DNA from: Elusimicrobiota bacterium
GTDB taxonomy: Bacteria; Elusimicrobiota; Elusimicrobia; 2-02-FULL-39-32
Reading direction: 5' to 3'
NCBI GenBank assembly: GCA_023249835.1
Contig: JAHFBY010000091.1
Coordinates: forward strand, 1 to 6,725
DNA: 6,725 nucleotides
Shown here: positions 6,159-6,725 of the stretch, piece after piece
How positions within the stretch are numbered: position 1 is the stretch's first letter
How the letters are laid out: each line of letters begins with the position of its first letter
The notes under the pieces: model-generated
Seen by the model: only the letters and a program-made list of their open reading frames with translations
Told to the model about the DNA's origin: nothing
Databases searched by the model: none
Translations under genes and position numbers: made by a program

Positions 6159-6524
6159 TTAAGTTCTCCTAATCTTCCCGGATAGGATATTTTGCATTCT
6201 ATTGAAAGCAAGGCTTAAATCTCCATCCGGGGTCTTGTTTTTCTTTTTCTCAATTAAATGAAGTAGCTAAATCTCCTGCTTTTTCACACAAAAGAAGATC
6301 CTATATGCAACTCCTTGGTGCTCACGAATAAGTTCCCACAAAGGCTCATGGCCTTTCATTATTTTTATCGTTACAAACTGAGGGCGCGGCCAAGTAGCCG
6401 CAAGCATCTGCATATCAAAATCTAACTTTGCGGCAGACTTTTTACGCTGGCCATCATTACGCAGTTTAATGAGGTCTTTATGAACAAATCCATCCTCCCA
6501 ACCAGGGTAGTAACCAATTATCAT
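6159..6524 (-). pseudogene. higB: HigB/Gp49-like toxin interrupted by an in-frame amber codon
   Basis: Starting at ATG 6524, 85 codons run to a TAG at 6267-6269. The core KGHEPLWELIREHQGVAYRIFF (residues 57-78) is the hallmark of the RelE-superfamily Gp49/HigB toxins, ribosome-dependent mRNA endonucleases, which normally continue with V/I-W/L-LLH-x-F-x-KK-x-x-KTP. Here the same frame goes on after the TAG with LLHLIEKKKNKTP and then LSLAFNRM, ending at TAA 6159-6161 one base before the antitoxin ATG. The whole frame is 121 codons, the normal size, with a single amber codon at position 86 where TGG (Trp) would fit by one G-to-A change. The 85-aa product lacks the last strand and the C-terminal helix and is probably inactive. 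Alternatives are a sequencing error, amber suppression, or a functional truncated form. The ATG has no clear Shine-Dalgarno. Confidence 0.85.
6166..6170 (-). promoter_or_regulatory. Shine-Dalgarno deciding the HigA-like start
   Basis: AGGAG on the - strand stands 8 nt before ATG 6157, inside the last codons of the complete HigB frame. It argues for the 104-aa antitoxin over the longer upstream start at 6211. Confidence 0.75.
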
Positions 6525-6538
6525 GATATTCTTTTATA

Positions 6539-6567
6539 AGTATATTCCATAAAGAGAATAAAATCAA
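6539..6567 (-). promoter_or_regulatory. Probable sigma-70 type promoter of higBA
   Basis: On the - strand TTGATT (6562-6567, 4 of 6 consensus) and TATACT (6539-6544, 5 of 6) are 17 bp apart. Transcription would begin near 6532, only about 8 nt before the HigB ATG, so the mRNA would be almost leaderless. An imperfect inverted repeat, TATTCTTTTAT (6527-6537) and ATAAAGAGAATA (6549-6560), flanks the -10 box and could be the antitoxin operator. Confidence 0.55.
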
Positions 6568-6569
6568 GT

Positions 6570-6588
6570 GGGGTAGGGGGGGGGTAGG
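6570..6588. repeat. G-rich tract with a run of nine G
   Basis: GGGG-TA-G9-TA-GG lies just upstream of the higBA promoter -35 box (the nine G at 6576-6584). Runs of this length are prone to slippage in replication and to sequencing error, and the tract could form a G-quadruplex on the + strand. It is outside any coding frame I can support. Confidence 0.6.
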
Positions 6589-6606
6589 TCTCGAACCACC
6601 TCTTAT

Positions 6607-6725
6607 TTAATCATCCCCAGGAAACATGATGGTAAACCCTTTCCGCCCGTTAAAAACAACCACAAGCTTGACTGCTTTTTTAAGTTCGGCCAGCAGTTCC
6701 CGATTTTGAATTCCATATTCCTGCA
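6607..6725 (-). CDS. C-terminus of unidentified protein, 5' end outside window
   Basis: The frame enters from the right edge and gives 38 residues before TAA at 6607-6609. A helical part (QNRELLAELKKAV) is followed by a strand-like part (KLVVVFNGRKGFTIMF) and an acidic end PGDD. Of the three frames on this strand this has the most protein-like composition, with another frame also open over most of the stretch. I do not recognise the family. It lies upstream of the higBA promoter on the same strand, about 80 bp away, and could belong to another small module or be an unrelated host gene. Confidence 0.5.
   Translation of the reverse strand, partial: QEYGIQNRELLAELKKAVKLVVVFNGRKGFTIMFPGDD

Noticed and set aside
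6158..6211. Longer start of the HigA-like antitoxin at 6211
   Set aside because: The extra 18 codons lie in the end of the HigB frame, and the good AGGAG site is placed for the ATG at 6157.
6586..6602. tRNA 3'-end-like stretch GGTTCGAGACC on the - strand, possible attachment site
   Set aside because: Only the T-loop-like core is present. The T-stem does not pair properly, there is no acceptor or anticodon arm, and a coding frame lies upstream; no duplicate of it was found in the window.

Overview
The window suggests a Gram-negative bacterium. A gene for a secreted outer-membrane beta-barrel protein, ending in the typical C-terminal Phe, sits in a run with a membrane-anchored TPR protein and a family-57 glycoside hydrolase. 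Base composition is moderate and the first three genes show no clear Shine-Dalgarno. The gene types are compatible with little-studied phyla such as Omnitrophota or Elusimicrobiota, but that placement is only an impression; no marker gene is present.

Left part (1-4267, + strand): three genes read rightward with gaps of 3 and 21 nt, probably the end of an operon that starts before the window. They are (i) the C-terminal 200 residues of a protein with one membrane helix and TPR repeats, (ii) a 471-aa outer-membrane beta-barrel (porin or alginate-export-like), and (iii) a 740-aa GH57 alpha-glucan-active enzyme with no signal peptide, hence probably cytoplasmic. A plausible joint role is envelope passage plus intracellular alpha-glucan handling, but the link is inferred from adjacency only.

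Right part (4268-6725, all - strand, convergent to the operon): a small cluster of toxin-antitoxin (TA) material in different states of preservation. Reading leftward from the right edge: the C-terminus of an unidentified protein; a higBA-type module whose HigB toxin frame is broken by an amber codon where the family normally has Trp, followed by an intact Xre antitoxin; a 385-bp gene-poor stretch with a small inverted-repeat element, a doubtful 43-aa ORF and a near-consensus promoter; an apparently intact Xre(MbcA/ParS-type)-RES module with 4-nt ATGA overlap; and, directly behind the RES stop codon and in the same frame, a 37-codon remnant that looks like the two ends of a HigA-type addiction-module antidote with the middle deleted.

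The main points are therefore the amber-interrupted HigB with a retained antitoxin, the collapsed antidote fused behind RES, and the operator-like palindromes in the Xre-RES promoter. No rRNA, complete tRNA, CRISPR array, insertion sequence or convincing rho-independent terminator was seen.
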